Positions 12,701-27,700 of a stretch of 64,000 bases of DNA are shown in pieces (within the stretch, counting starts at the first letter, position 1; each line of letters begins with the position of its first letter). A program made the position numbers and the translations under genes. Source of the stretch: Plazaster borealis. Lineage: Eukaryota; Echinodermata; Asteroidea; Forcipulatida; Labidiasteridae. Where the stretch lies: NCBI GenBank assembly GCA_021014325.1, contig CM037474.1:6303130-6367129 (forward strand). Reading direction: 5' to 3'. Under the pieces are notes generated by a model, which saw only the letters and a list, made by a program, of their open reading frames with translations, searched no databases and had not been told where the DNA came from.

Positions 12701-15700
12701 CTTCATTATCCGATTGAAGATGCGAAACCTGAAGATTTTACTCCAATTCCAGATTTATTGTTTGTAAAGTTGTGAAATGATGCCTTCATTAAGGCAGGGG
12801 GTCAGGTTGGCGGAGCGGTATCTTTCCTCGCCTTCCACCTCTGGGACCCCGGTTGGAATCCCGCTGGGGCACTGTGTGGATCGGGTTTTCAGTCCCTACC
12901 TGATTGCGTGGGTTTTCCTGGAACAATTCTCTGGGGTTTTTCTCCCACATCTAAAACTGAAACTTCCTTTCTTGTCTTCTCTCCATGGGGTTCTTGGCTA
13001 GTACAGTGATCAAAATCCCTTTTTTGAGAGTCCTTGGCTTCACAACCAGAATAAATGAAATGAAATGAAATGAAATTAAGGCATGACATATCAATGTCAG
13101 AATAGTAAAAGACTGACAGTACTCGGATATTTGCATGAAGCAAACACAGATCGTGCCTTTTCTATCGCTGCACCAAGGATCTGGAATAATCTTCCTGAGA
13201 ATATCAAACTATCCTCCCATAGTAGCCATCTTCTACACTTCACTTAAAACCTACCGTTTTACGAGAGCTGATTGTACGGCGCTATGAGCAAAGAGTGTTG
13301 GAATGGCGCCGCCGTATAAATTTTACGATTGATTGATTGATTGATTGGCAACTGGGAAACTTAACGTTAAAGGTATCGTAGACGTTTTGGTAATGACTCA
13401 AAACAAATATTAGCATAAAAACAAACTTGGTAACAAGCAACGGAGAGCTGTTGATAGTATAAAACATTGTAGGAAACGACTCCCTCTGAAGTAACGTAAT
13501 TTTTGAGAAAGAGGTAATTTCTCACTAAAATAATAAAAACTTCTTGCAAGAAGTTTTTATTCCTATCTGAAAGCACACAAATTTGTACAACAAGGGTGTT
13601 TTTTCTTTCATCATTTTCTTGCAACTTCGATGACCAATTGAGCCCAAATTTTCACAGGCTTGTTATTTTATGCATATGTTGGGATACACCAAGTGAGAAC
13701 ACTGGTCTGTGACAATTACGAAACGTGTTCAGTGCCTTTAAGGGGAGCAAAGGGGTTGATTTGCCCCCAAAAATCACACAGATAAAAACAAAAGTACAAA
13801 TTTCTAACACCGGGTAGAAGGTCTTTATTGCTTTATCTGTCCAATATGTTTTCTTCTTGCTGTGCCCAAATTTACCCTGCTGGTTTGCCCGAAATTTGGA
13901 AAGGCAGTTGACTACGTGGATTTGGTTTTCAGTCCCTACCTGACTGCAAGGGTTTTCCCTGGAATAATTCTCTGGGGTTTTCCTCCCACATCTCAAACTG
14001 AAACTTCCTTCCTTTGTCTTCTCTCCATTTGGTTCTTGGCTAGAAGAGTGATTTTGTTCGCTTTTCTGAGAGTCCTTGGCTTCACAACCAGAATAAATAA
14101 AATGAAATTAAATGATTCCATTGGAAGCAAGAGGGTAATTCTCAAGGTGATGTGTAAATGTGGTCAATTTGGGTTGCTATAGCAACAATGAGGCAGCTTC
14201 CCATTTAACGTCTGATTGTTTGATCTATGGGATCGGTGTGAATTTTTTGTTTTAATCTTACTATGATCTGACATTGTCTTGTAGGTGCGTGTTTTCACTT
14301 ATCTAATCGGTGGCGACATTAAGGATGATCCAAATGTGCAGAATATGAGCTGCTCTAACAAAGGTAATATACAAAAATGGTAGTTCTACACATTAAAGGG
14401 AGTGTAAACCTTTGGTTTTAGGAACCGTTCGATTATTTCAATCCTATATAAATGTAGATATATACAATAAGCAGAAATGTGATGTTTATTTGAGGGTACA
14501 AAAAATTAAAATGGTTGTTTTGTACATTTAAAGGTATTGTACACTTTTGGTAACAGCTCAAAATCAGTCACAAATTGTTGTGATTCAACATATGCATGAA
14601 CAAACAAACCTGTGAAAGTTTGAGCTTAATTGGTCATCGAGGTCACAAGAAAATAGTCAAAAGAGACCTTATGTGTTTTCTGTTTTTTCAAATTATCGCG
14701 CGTGATAAAAACTATTATTTTTCTCATTTCTCAGAAACGATAGCATTTTAGGCAGAAATATTTTAAGGAACCCTTTCAACCATTACTTACTTTAAATCAT
14801 GTAAGTTATGTGTGAATCTGTGAACATTGTGTTTTTCGATCTTACCAATAGTGTACAGGGCCTTTAAACCGATCTGAAATTAACTGTTTCTTTTTGTAAT
14901 GTCTGAAAATGTTTTCATGTATTTATTCATCAGGGTATTACACTCGGATTGGTGCTATCGCTGATGTGGAAGAAAATGCTTCGGTAAGTCACAAAGTCGT
15001 CTTACTGTTCGATCATTTCAAAAGTCCAATAGGTGTCATTCTAAAATAATACAAGAGCATAGTTCTTTATTCCTTGGTTTTACCCATACACCGATGCGTA
15101 TTAAGCACTGTATATTCAGTAGTTTTCCAATTCCTGTGTTTAAAGGTAGGGTCATAAATTGGTTTTTGTCAACAATATGCTGATTTATTGGCAAGATTAT
15201 AAAGAAAGATACAATAACAGTTTCAAGTGAAAGTTTCAGCTGAATACAGTGTCTACTTGCTGAGAAAACAATAACGTTGTATCCATCCTTGTTTAGCGAG
15301 GTTACAGCGGGTACCAATCGCATCTCTGGCTGGCAGCAGCATTGGCAAACGGACACCAACCCTCAGAAATTTGAGAAGCGATTCATGCATGAATCATTTA
15401 TCAGATTCAAATGTTTTGGGGTGGAAAAATTACCCAAACCATATTACATTTCGAAGGGAATCCTTTCTCAAAATAGTTTATACTATCAACAGCTGCAGTG
15501 CTTATCACCAAGTTGTTATGGTCATAACAATTTTTGGAGTCTAGACCCTATCATGCAATCAAATTGAAAGGTACACAAAACTTGACAATGAATAAGCTCT
15601 CAGATGTATTGATTATTCAGAAATTAAATTGGTGTCCAGTAGCTTCTGTAGCGACATTTCAACACTACAGGCCAATAAATTGTTGGTGTTTTATTTTTAC

Positions 15701-18700
15701 TTTCTGGATTATCAAGTAGTTTTTTACTTTCTGGATTATCAAGTAGGCCATCCCTCTATGTTACTTGAGACCCTGAAACACCCACAAGGTTTTATATTCC
15801 ACTTGAGAATTGAGAGGCTTTGTTACAATAATAACTAGATAGTCTTCTGAAGAAGTGGTTTATAAATATGATCTGAAAAAGATTGTGATATATTAATATA
15901 ACACTATTAGACTTCAAATTTGTAAAAGGAAGTAGGATGTGTAGTCTGAGGAATACAAGATGGATTGTCAAAACAAGTTCATTTCGGAAACTCAGTCGTA
16001 GATGTATCTCTACCTATTAAAAACATTCAAATGGGATATGTAGCCTTAGGTCCCGTGTGTTGTGTAATGCGTAAAAGAGCCCAGTTACACTTATCGCTAA
16101 GAGAACGGATTTGCCCTGGTGTTTCTGACAGTGGCTGCTGAATGCGCCGCAAACCCTCATAAGGTGCTACATAAATTGGTCTTAATTTGAATCCTGTCTT
16201 AGAATGTTCCTGTCTGTTCAAGCGCTTTGAGTACCCTATTACGTGCGCTATATAAGAATATGTATTATTATTGTTATTATTATTTATTAATAACAAAAAA
16301 GGGTGAGTTGTTACATTCTTTCAAACTCAGAAACAATGGGATTTATAAGTGTATTGTTTTTCACAGTAAATTCGGAACACATCTCTGGAATGTTTTTCTT
16401 GAGACTTTCAATTTCAGGTTATCTGCTGTTTAGACAAGTGCTTCATATACGAGCATTGGTGAATTATTTATACAGCGCTATTTTTTGTCATGATCATTGT
16501 GATGGCTTATTTAATTTCCATTTTGGCGTGCTTCTTACAAAATAAAAATACAGCAGATGTTACTTTAATCAGATTTTATTTCCAATATTCAATATTGCAA
16601 CATTGTTAAATTGAATAGCCTAATAGGTCGTTTTCAATTTTAAAAATGAAATAATTTAAGGAAACCTTCGGTCAGTCAAGAGCAAATTAAGTTTTCTAAG
16701 CGGCAAAAATGCAATGTCTGCGAGCATCAATAGAAAATGTCTATAAATTAATAACAAAGATGCGTCCACATAAAGGTTGCAGCCCACGGGAGTACTGGAA
16801 CGTAAATTTCTCCAGAACAGGTGTGTTCCTTGTTTTCTCCAGTTTAAAAAGACCAATCCATTATCGTTTGGAAAAACTTAAAGTGGGCATCAAAAGAAAT
16901 TGGGTCGTACAAATTAAAATACATATAATTGTTATTATTATTACTTATTGTCAATTTTTATTATTGGTATTTTTAATTGATCATGTGAAATATCTAATGG
17001 GCATTTTTTCTTGACTGCATTATTTATTTGTTCCACACTGGGCTAGAATTTACCTCTGTGGGACTGCCATAAATGATTTCCCCTTAGACTGCAACCTGTA
17101 TGGCATGTAAATGGCCCAGTCTATTTCACTCAACTTAATCGTAGAGCCACTACTAATGCATTTTCCCTAAACGACAGGTTTGGCTCTGCTTACCAACAGC
17201 AAACAATTGGCGCTTACGGAACCTGGGAATTCCGCACTTACATCAATTGTATTTCAGGGGTGAGCAAGAAGCTTGTGCATGTGCGTACTCCAAGTTACTA
17301 GGCATTCTTCCCTTAAACTGCTAGCGCAGAAATTCGGCACTTGCCATGTAAACGGGGACTAGTGATCGCAAGCGCAGAATTCGGCGGTAAGCAGAGCCAT
17401 GAAATTGGGGCCCTGGTGATTTCACCCTCCTTTCTCTTTGAATAGATGCGTCAGAAGTCCAAAGCATAAATAAATAGATTGGAAAACAAATCAAACTAAA
17501 CATCACTTGTCCTGTAAAGCTGTGGAAAAAACACTCAAATGCTCTCTGAAGAGTCTAGTTCACAGCAAGTCTTTTGTAAAATGATAACCACTTTGGTTAG
17601 AGTGGAACCCCTCATCAACTCCACATAGGGGATTATAGAGGAATTTGGAGATTCTGGAGAACCTTCTCTTTTTTTTGAGGGAATGAAGGATAGAGAGGAA
17701 ACCTGCCATGACCCCATGGAACAAAGTGACTGAAATCTATATATCAGGGAGGAGAAATTCCAGACTTTTATCCGAATTCAAACTTTCTGAGTCGGCCTAG
17801 TGAAGAAAATCAGCCATTATTTTTTCCACATATTAAGAAATCCTTCTCTTTGATCTACTTCTCTAGTGCTGAGGATACTGTTCCTAAAAAGCTCTGTGAA
17901 AACTAAACCCCAGTGTGTACGATCTCGCCGTGCCTATTTTTTATTTTCCAGAATGCCTTACTTGATTATAACCCCTGGAAGTGTGACTTTGAAATATCCA
18001 AATACATTGGATATTTTAATTAGTCCTGTGGTTGATCCATTCTGTGTTAGAGACTACGCAGACCCCACTGTCAAAAGACGCATCAAGTCATAGAGCAACT
18101 GGCCCCCCTCTTATTCTTTTTCGATCTTGTGATACGTCTAATTGTATGCAGTTTAGGGTGACCATATAAAAACATGATTAATTTGAAATGCATTGCGTCG
18201 AAATACGTGCATTTTTACACTTGCGTACTAAGTGCCCGACAAGCGCCCTACAAGTGCTTGAATGTATTTAACAAGCGTTCGCGCAGAGCAGTCACTTTAG
18301 GTAAGCCAATCAGCATTGATTTTCAGTACTTCCGTACCAGGGGTAAGTGACGAGAGGTATCGATATGGCGCGCTGCCCATGGCAGAGAGGCTGCCCCAGG
18401 GGTTTATCAAAAGGTGGTCATGCCGTCATTTCAACATACCTCCTAAAATTTGGATCCTAGGTTCAGTCTTTTTTATCAGCAATGACTTTCAGTCTCACCC
18501 CTGGTATTTGATTCAAATCCCATCAAGGCACTTTGTGAATGTTTCTCCAGGACATTGGTGAAGCATTTGAGTGTGCATTGATTCGTTTTCAAATCTCAAC
18601 ATATTTATTTACATTAATTCAGTGAAAACTGATAACATTTAAAACCTTACAGCGCGGGACCGGTTCGGTTGCAACGTCCCTGTGCTGTGATAAGCTTTTT

Positions 18701-21700
18701 CCAAAGATTAAATTGTTTTGAAATTTGTCAGCGATTTATTTGTTTTTCTTTTCATCTAAGTGTATTGTTTACATGTCCAGGTATTGCCTGGGTTAATTTA
18801 AGCTTATTTTTTTGCTTAGTGTATTGAAGTTTTATAATTTTGTTTCATCTACTATTGACAATTGACATACCGATTTGGTACATAAAGGATGCTGGTAGAG
18901 TTTTGTCCTTCCCCCTCCTAACCAAATCACTGCCCTCTGTTGATTGACACCCCCTCTAGGACATGTGGCATGGTCCATCTTAGGATATCATGGCATATGA
19001 GCTGACTGGTGTGTACGATGTGGTTAAGACAATGGAAATATTAAAAAATATGTCAGCATGTGCTGACAGCTGTCCTCATCACTGCAGGATTTTAATTAAC
19101 AGACAAAAAGTGATTTTTTTTTTCAAGAAAAATGCACCATTGAGATCGAAATACACAGGCCTACATACAGACAACCATAAACGTGTCCAATGTTTGAGAT
19201 ACAAACTGTAATTTGTCACATTTTGCCGTCTTTTGCAAGTCTCTATATTAAAAAAGAAGCCCATTGTGAACAGATTTGTCACACATACAACTTTTTGCAT
19301 TGTCCATCCACCGTCAGACCTTGGCCTGGTTTTCCATTTTATAAAGAGCTACTGATATAATCTTTGTAGAATGCCATTTTTATTGGTGTCTCGGATTAAA
19401 TTACTCTTTTTTTTTGCTAGATACTATTATTATCACTGAATAGCTGCCATTAACACAAGGGACATTTTGTTCGGGCAAATTCAATCTAGTGTAATTTAAA
19501 TGACAGTACATATTCCTGAAATACCCAACCTCCAGGATTTACGCCTAATGCTCTGTTTTAATGCGATTAATTCACGCTGAAAGCTAAACAAAAATGGATT
19601 GCTAAAGAACCTTCAATTGGGAACAAATCTAAAGGGATCGAACAATTCCCAAGGTGACGTGAATTTCTTGCTACACGAGCTAATAGAAGTCTGCGCTGCG
19701 GTTCTACTTGACTACTCAATGTTGATTTCTGATCACGTACATTCCCTTATAGACGGCCCCTTGTGAATTGGCAAAGAGACAGACAATATGAAATTCATGT
19801 TGTTGCTTGTTAAGGGCACGCTGGGCGGAACTTGTGCCTTGATCAGAACTGGCTGACAATGAGTCAAGTATAAAACATCTTCAGAAGTAGAATGACAACT
19901 TGACATTTTGCTAGAATCCGCTGAGGATTTTGGGCAGAGCAGAAACGGCAAAATTTAAAGATGGGTAAAATTGAGGGACGGAATAAAATGTCATGCTTCT
20001 GGATGCACTTCAATCATAAACTGGAAAGGAAATGAAAGTAGGTCGCCTGCAGAAGGGGATAATGCCTGGTAGTATTATTTATTGTTTTATTTCAAGTTTC
20101 TGTTTTTTCAAAAATGTTGGTATTGGAAGTAAGCCATTACAAAAAACGATGCATAAGACACAAAACTGTGACATTCTTTGAGATTAGTTTTATAGTCTGT
20201 ATCTTTGAGTCTATATCTTTTTTAGTTTATCTTCTTTCTTTCTTTTTTGTCTTGAATTTTTTTTTTAAATATTTGATTGATTTTGATTTACCTTGTATTT
20301 TTTTTGGGAGATAATTGCCCAAGGGCAACAGTGATTTAATTCACTGTTTTTTTCAGTTCCTGTCATCAATTAGTGTTTCTTGTATTGTATGTTTCTTGTT
20401 TTGTATTTTTATGTGTATGATGACAAATACATTTAAACCCAGGGGTATAAATGGGTACCTGCGAGGGTAGAGGTTGATATTGTGTTTGAAAAGCCCTCGG
20501 AGCGCCACGGCAGCTCGGGGCTGTATACTCCCCAGGGAGCTGAGAAAGATTGAAGGAATGTTGTTGGCCCAAAGACCAGGGCATTAATGTAAAGCGCATT
20601 GATACATTCTTGTAAAATGCGCTACATAAGAACTATTTATTTATTATTATTATAATAATAATAATAGTCTGAAGTTGTACACTTACTCCAAGCGTTTAGT
20701 TTCATATTTCATGAATGTAAACATCTCATCAGGGCCCAATTTCATGGCTCTGCTTACCGTAAGCAAAGAATCGGCGCTTACGGAAGCAGGGAATTCTGTG
20801 CTAACGCCAAGTGTATTTCACAGGTTAGCAGGGAACTTTTGCTTGAGTACATGTGTAGTCCACGGTACTAGGCATTCTTCGCTTACACAGCTAGCGCAGA
20901 AATTCGGCGCTTGCCCTGTAAGCAAAGAATGGTGATCGCAAGCGCAGAATTCGGCGGTAAGCAGAACCATGAAATTGGGCCCTGGTGCTTATGGGGTTTT
21001 TAGGCGAAATGTAACAGTTGCATAATTTTTGCAAATCACTTCAACTATTTGTCTTTAATTGTAATTGTATGAATTTGTTGGGTTTTTTGTTTTCTTTTAC
21101 AGAAATACATCCATGTTTTGAGTCGTCCTATGGTCATTGAACAGCACCATATTACAGTGTGGACCAACGTTTATATGGACACCCTGGTAAATGAGGTTGA
21201 TTTGTCGTTTACAGTTTTAACCCACCATCCAAGCATTGCAGTATGGAAAAAAAAACCTTATATCACCAAAATGAAGTTTAATTTAAAATCTCATTTTTTC
21301 AAGAGTCTTTGGACTTCAATTTCTTCTTGTCATCATATTTTGAGCTTCATATTTCTTGCGGTTGATTTAGTACCGTACTCTAAAGTAGCAATATGTTGCA
21401 TCATGAGAAATCGTCACAAATGTGACATTGCTGTCACCAATTAAATTTACTCAATACTTCCTTTTGAAATGACCTTGTGTTTCCTTTGTGTTGCTCTTCT
21501 CCAAGGTAATGGACAATTTTTTTAGAGAAAGACGATTATGTTCGGATATTCTTTGCTTCGATTCTTTTGCATTGAGAAAGAAAAGAGCCAAGATAAGTTC
21601 CACTCTGAGTGGCAAAAAGTAGCATGGACTCGACCCAATTATTTCTGGTGGACAGAGAAACAGAGATGTAGCAGAGAACTTTGGGGAGAGAAACATTTGA

Positions 21701-24700
21701 GAATGAGTTTGATTGCAGGGTGATTGATTCCTATGAAGACAAGTCAAGTATTCAGGGTATTAATTATCAAGTGTGAAGTTTTCCTCCCTGTAATTTTGTT
21801 GAAATTTGATCGGAAAAACTATCCCCTCCCCCCACCTCAAGGCACTTCGACAGTCAGTATTTTCCTGCTAGGTATGCGGAGCTATGTTCTGAAGTATGAG
21901 ACCAATTCCTTTACAATAGCACCATGTAATGGTTTACAGGGTGCTGTGGCACAATATACTGCCAATCAAACCAGGAACACTGGGGCGAACCCCTTCTCTT
22001 TGCGATAAGTGCACTGGGTTCTTTTACGTGCATTACACAACACACGGGACCTACGGCTTATTGTCCCATCCGAAGGACGAAGCATGTGGTTAAGTGTCTT
22101 GCTTAAGGACACAAGTGTCACGACAGGGACTCGAACCCACACTCTGCTGATCAGAAACACCAGAGCTAGGGTCCGGTGCTCTTATCAGCTCAGCCACGAC
22201 ACGCCATTTGATATGGTGCAGTGGCAGTTGGAGAGTTTTTGACAGTTGTTTACAATAATATCCGAGTCAACGGTTAACAAAGGGTACAACACATAAAGGT
22301 TATTTCATAAGATGAACGATTAAACACAAATACAAACAATCCATACTGCAATGCTTGTGATTCTGGGTATAACAAATAACAATGTTTTCAGCTAATTTTG
22401 ACTAATGTCACTCACAACAAATGCCACATAACTTAATCAACTAATATATTCTAACATCATTAACTACATATGTATAACTAATTAAACATCTTGGAAGACT
22501 TATTTGTCTAATGGAATATTTGCAGGCATGACAGGTGAGTATGTAGTAAATTGGTTCAGTCTCTGCATGCATTTCTTTGTATAATTATTTCTCTTGATTT
22601 TGTTAGTTATAGACAGTATCAGTTTGTTGTGCCAAATAGGCATTGCTGTCAGTCTACATTTACTTTTAATGCCATGATCTTTAAAGATATTTAAATTAGG
22701 CAATAAAAGTGTGAGGAGCCAGTCTTCACTGCATGGTAATGTCCGGGTTGGTGGCTGGTGGCCACTGTAAATGTACCGAGCTGAAGGCGAGGTCCATTAA
22801 CAGTGGCCAGCCACCAACCAAGGTTATATAAACTTTAACGGAAAAAAAATCCCAGTAAAAAACATCAGAATTTGAGATTTTTTGTTCTGCCTGATATTTT
22901 TACAATTGTTCTATTCATGTTCAAGGGCAATTCTTCTGGCTGTTATTTGTTTTGCGTGGAACCTATTGTCTTATACATATTTAAGTATTTATGCATATTT
23001 TCAAGAACCAGACTATGAATAGAAATACTTTGGTTGGTGTTCGGCTTTATGGTTTGATTTAGGTTGGTTTCATGCGCGTACCAGCTACGGTACATTGTCT
23101 GTGTGATCACGCCTACGCATATGCACGCAGCACCATCTGGTCTTGCTAGAAACAGAAACAATACGCACAAATAAAAAGAGTTGACTTGATAGCTCCCAAC
23201 ACAGCGAGCACAATGCATACTGACCTTTTACACAACAATAGTATGATTGTTTATGGGCCATTTATTCGCTACTTCACAGAGCTGGTCTTTATATCACATG
23301 TTAATACACCCCCATGTGACCAGTCTTCTACCAATCAGAGTGGATAAACTCTCTGAGGTTTTTATTAATGCAAAATAACCATGCCCTTTTGTTAAAAAGC
23401 AAAAAAAAAATTACAAGTAGGACAATCTGTGACAATGTGTTTGTTTAGCGAATTTTCAAAGTTTGTACATTTTCAAAAACTTTTGTAAAATTCTGTTTTG
23501 TGCGCGTTGGTTGTGTGTTCACGCGTGTACAAGAAGATTACGCGCGGTTACTAATAGCTATATATTGCGTTCCCCGTAAGTAAATTGGCGTAAATGAGCT
23601 TGCGCGCCCAACACGCTTAGCCAGCCGGTCTTAAACAGAAGTCTTTATCAGCCGTTTAAACACCCCCACGTGACGTGCTCTCCACCAATAGGAATAGCGA
23701 AACTGTCTGGGACATTTATGAATGAATGTTTATTGTAATGCAGCAATGAGCGCAACATGGGTGTTTAAGTACTGTGACCAGCAGGCAGATTTGGGTTAAA
23801 ATAACAATTATCTGTTTTTATTTTAATTAATTTTTTTTTTTAGTTTTTTTTTTTAAACTAAACCTTTGTGGTAGTTTATAGATTCGTACTAACCAGCTGC
23901 TATTTTTACTTTTTGGTAGAAATAGGCTCTAACTGACTGTAAAGTTGTATCTGATTTGTTTATAAGTTATAAGTTTGTTGTTTAATTTCTGATTGTATTT
24001 TCTTCTCAGCTTGTGTTTTGGTCTTTTTTATAGTAGCTAGTTAAAGTTGTTTTAATTGAATTATTTGTCTGCATCTACTTTATATATATTTTGTAATAAA
24101 AACTTTGGGTTTGTTTTTTTTGTCAAGCCTTCCACTATCAAATTCTTGCATTAGCTGTCAAATGGGGGGTTCAGCATGATTCAAGTTTCACAAACTACTC
24201 ATGTTTCATTCAATGTACACAATATTGGGATATATTTAGTAGTTCAAATCTACTTCAATAAATTCAAAGGAATTCACAAGAACTTATGCCATATTGTGGG
24301 TTTTTTAAAATTGTTTTATATAACAACTATTTTATTCTGCTGAAATGCACTTAAAAGAAAAGCTATTTTTGAAAAGCAAAACACCGACAGCACAGATGCC
24401 GTTTTTTATTTGACTGTTGTAATACTTGTGCCAGTCATAAACCTTTATTCTTGGTAAAATTAAACACTGCTAATACAACGAGAAATGAAAATGACTTTTG
24501 AATCTTGAAACAAAAAAGAACCAAAACAATTTTTAATAGAAGCTTTGAGAAACATTTTGTTTAAACCGTGGTTTTGAACTATTTCAATTGATGAAAATTA
24601 ATTCAGTGGATGTTTTTCTTTGACATAGGGTTTACACTTGATGACTACAGTTTCCCAACCCGTCTTCAACAAGAAAGAAAGTAATGTAAGTGTCTTAAGA

Positions 24701-27700
24701 TTTTACAGTTACATTTTTAACTCTTTCAGTGCCCGCTTTTTTCGTGTTTTGGAACTTAAAATGTCCAACTTTTTGAGGTTTTTCCAAAATTTTGCACAAA
24801 AAAAGCCTTTCTCATCAAACAAAATGTATCTTGCTGATTTGTGTTGCCTTGGTACATCCCAAAGTCAATAGTATTTCTTGAGTGATAATGCCCTCTCATG
24901 ATAACATGTATATTAAGGGTCGTACATGTACGATTGATGGCACTTTTTGAGTACATAAAATAGATCGAACATGTACGATAATGGCACTTTCGAAATACAT
25001 AAAATAGATCATACATGTTCGACCTTGGCACTGAAAGAGTTAAGAAATTGTTACCTGCCGCTTATCATTCAAAACAATTTACAAGTAGTTAATACTTGGC
25101 AACCAAATGAAAACTTTGGATGTCCAGTGGTGAAGAACATTGTCTTTGAACCCTCTGCATACGTCTTGCTGCTACATTCTGTCTACCATTGACATGGATC
25201 ATGTGACCTGTGACATCACATGTTTACAAACGAGCCACAGAGACTGGACTTCCTGCAGGCACGATTTGTACACAGCCCGAAGGAAGAACACGTTAAATCT
25301 AAATATTTTATGGAGATTGCACTGTCTGATTTGTAGGCGCTTTTGATAAGGCCAAATAAAATTTTAAAACATGTGTAGCGTCCCCACCCGCTTCCTTTTT
25401 AGAGGCCGCCTCCTTTTTTTTCTTCGTTTTTTTCTCTTTTTTTTGAAGAAAAAAAGGATACATTTTTACTGATCCCTGATGAAAAAAATAAATTTTAAAA
25501 ATAAATAAGATCGTATTTTAGACTTAGCACACCGAAAAAAGCACACCGAAAAAAGCTGGAAACCATCTTGAAAAATAGCCTGGCCAGTTGTCTCAAAAAA
25601 TGTTTCGGACGGCCATTTTTGAAGAAAAAAAAAAAGGCCCTCCTCCTTCCCTTTTTCAAAAAGGCAGGACGCTAAACCTTTTTTTTGGGGGGGGGGGCCT
25701 AAGATGAAGGGGGCCACATCTCAAAACTTTTATAATGCTTGAATTTATGTGTAAATTGGGTTAAAATTTGAAAAGGTTTCCCATATGATCAGTGTGGTAT
25801 CTTGCCTGACAGGAAATGCCCGTCTGTTTTCCACGCATAGCGTGCCTTGTCACGCATTAAACCAAAATTATCGTAGTCAATAATTTTCACAATTTTACAC
25901 CAAAATTGAGTTGAGCCTGCCGAACTTGCTGCTGGCTAGTTTATTCAACTGATTTTTTCCGTTTCAATACTTTTTCTCAATACATTGTATTGCATCGTTT
26001 TCTCGTTCTCTTCAGTACCCCCATCTATACGTTTACAATGTATAGGACTTACCCCCTGTGCCAAGGGTTAAAAACCAGAGATAAAACTCTTTGAGCTAAA
26101 AGACTCTGGAAAACCTTGTGGCCTACTTTCTGTTACAAATTTAGTTAAATGGAAATTTTACACTTTACAAATTATTTTAATGCAAATAAATGTACAAATA
26201 ATTTTAATATTTTTCTTTTAAAGTAATTCTTTCTCAAATTATTGTAATTATATTTAGATCCTTTGTCTGCTTTTCTTTTGTCAACAAATATAAACGTTTT
26301 CATCTTTCAGCTTTAAAGACCATGAATAATTTCGTCTTCTAAAAATAAGCTATAAAACAAATGTAATATCTTCTGAAACCATTTTCCAATCTGTGTCTGA
26401 TTTATACCGTCTTATTAAATTTCTTAAACGTCAATCATGTATTCCTTCAATTTTAGAACTAAACCGTCCCAGCAGAACGGTGTTCGCGGGCTAGAATGAT
26501 CCCAAACCCATTCTCTTACTGGGTTGTGGTGCCTTTAGGAATGCGCCACGCCTTGGGCTACATTCCTAGCCCAACTTGGGCTATGCATACCAAATTCTTT
26601 ACAAGCGTACCCGCTTGCTAGTGCCCAACAGACAATATTTTCCTGCTATACCCTGTAACGCAGGAAAATACATTTAAATGTACCAGGTCACTCTGTTTGT
26701 AAACAATGGTTAGATGGTCAATAAAGAGCAATGCAAGTGAAGTTTAACCCTCTCCTGCCTTCCTTATCAGTTTATATGGTGGTGTGTCGTGGCCGAGCGG
26801 TTAGAAGGACCAGACTCTGAGTAGCAGAGTGTGGGTTCAAGTCCCGGTTATGGCACTTGTTTCCATGAGCAAGATGCTTCACCATAATTGCTTTGGGCGG
26901 AGGGCATTGCGTTTCAGTGGAGTTAGTTTCCATGTATTTAGTTTTGTTTGGGGGGCACTATATGTATCTGTCGGCGTGTTGTGGCGTGTCGTGGCCGAGC
27001 GGTTTAAGGGCATCGGACTCAAGCTCTGGTGTATCCGATCAGTAGAGTGTGGGTTCGAGTCCCGGTCATGGCACTTGTGTCCTTGAGCAAGATACTTTAC
27101 CATCATTGCTTTGTCCTTCGCGGATGGGACATTAGGCCATAGGTCCCGTGTACTAGGATTGGTAGTGCATGTAAAAGAACCCAGAACACTTATCGTGGAA
27201 GAGTAGGGGTTAACCCCAGTGTTTCTGGTTCATATAGCAAGCACCCTTAAGTTCACTTATGAGGCATCCTTGGTTTCATTACCAGAAATATATAACAATA
27301 TGTCCAAATATCTATTTGTCTTTCCCTGACAGCGAGAGCAAGGTATTTTACTTGGAGTTGCAGGGGTGGATGTTCCTGTCAAAGAACTTCTTAAACTGAC
27401 TCCGCCCTATAAGGTAAGCTAAGCTGTAAGATCAACCAGGACAACATTTCTAGCCCATCTGTAAATGTTTACCTAATGCTAACATAACATTTGAATATAA
27501 TATATTTCCATTGATGTAATACTTTTATTACACTTTTTGTTACCCTTGCCGCAATGTTTAATAAAATACTTTCACTAATTTTGTTTGTTTAAAGGTAGGG
27601 TCAAAGATTGGGTTTTGTCAACGTAATGCTGATTTATAGGCAAAATTATAAATACAGATACATTAAAGTCACATATGAAAGTTTCAGTTAAATACAGTGT

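Noticed and set aside
21187..24628. Missing small exon between H and I
   Set aside because: Vertebrate alpha-2/delta-3 has about seven more residues here, but alpha-2/delta-2 has the same spacing as this gene, so nothing need be missing.
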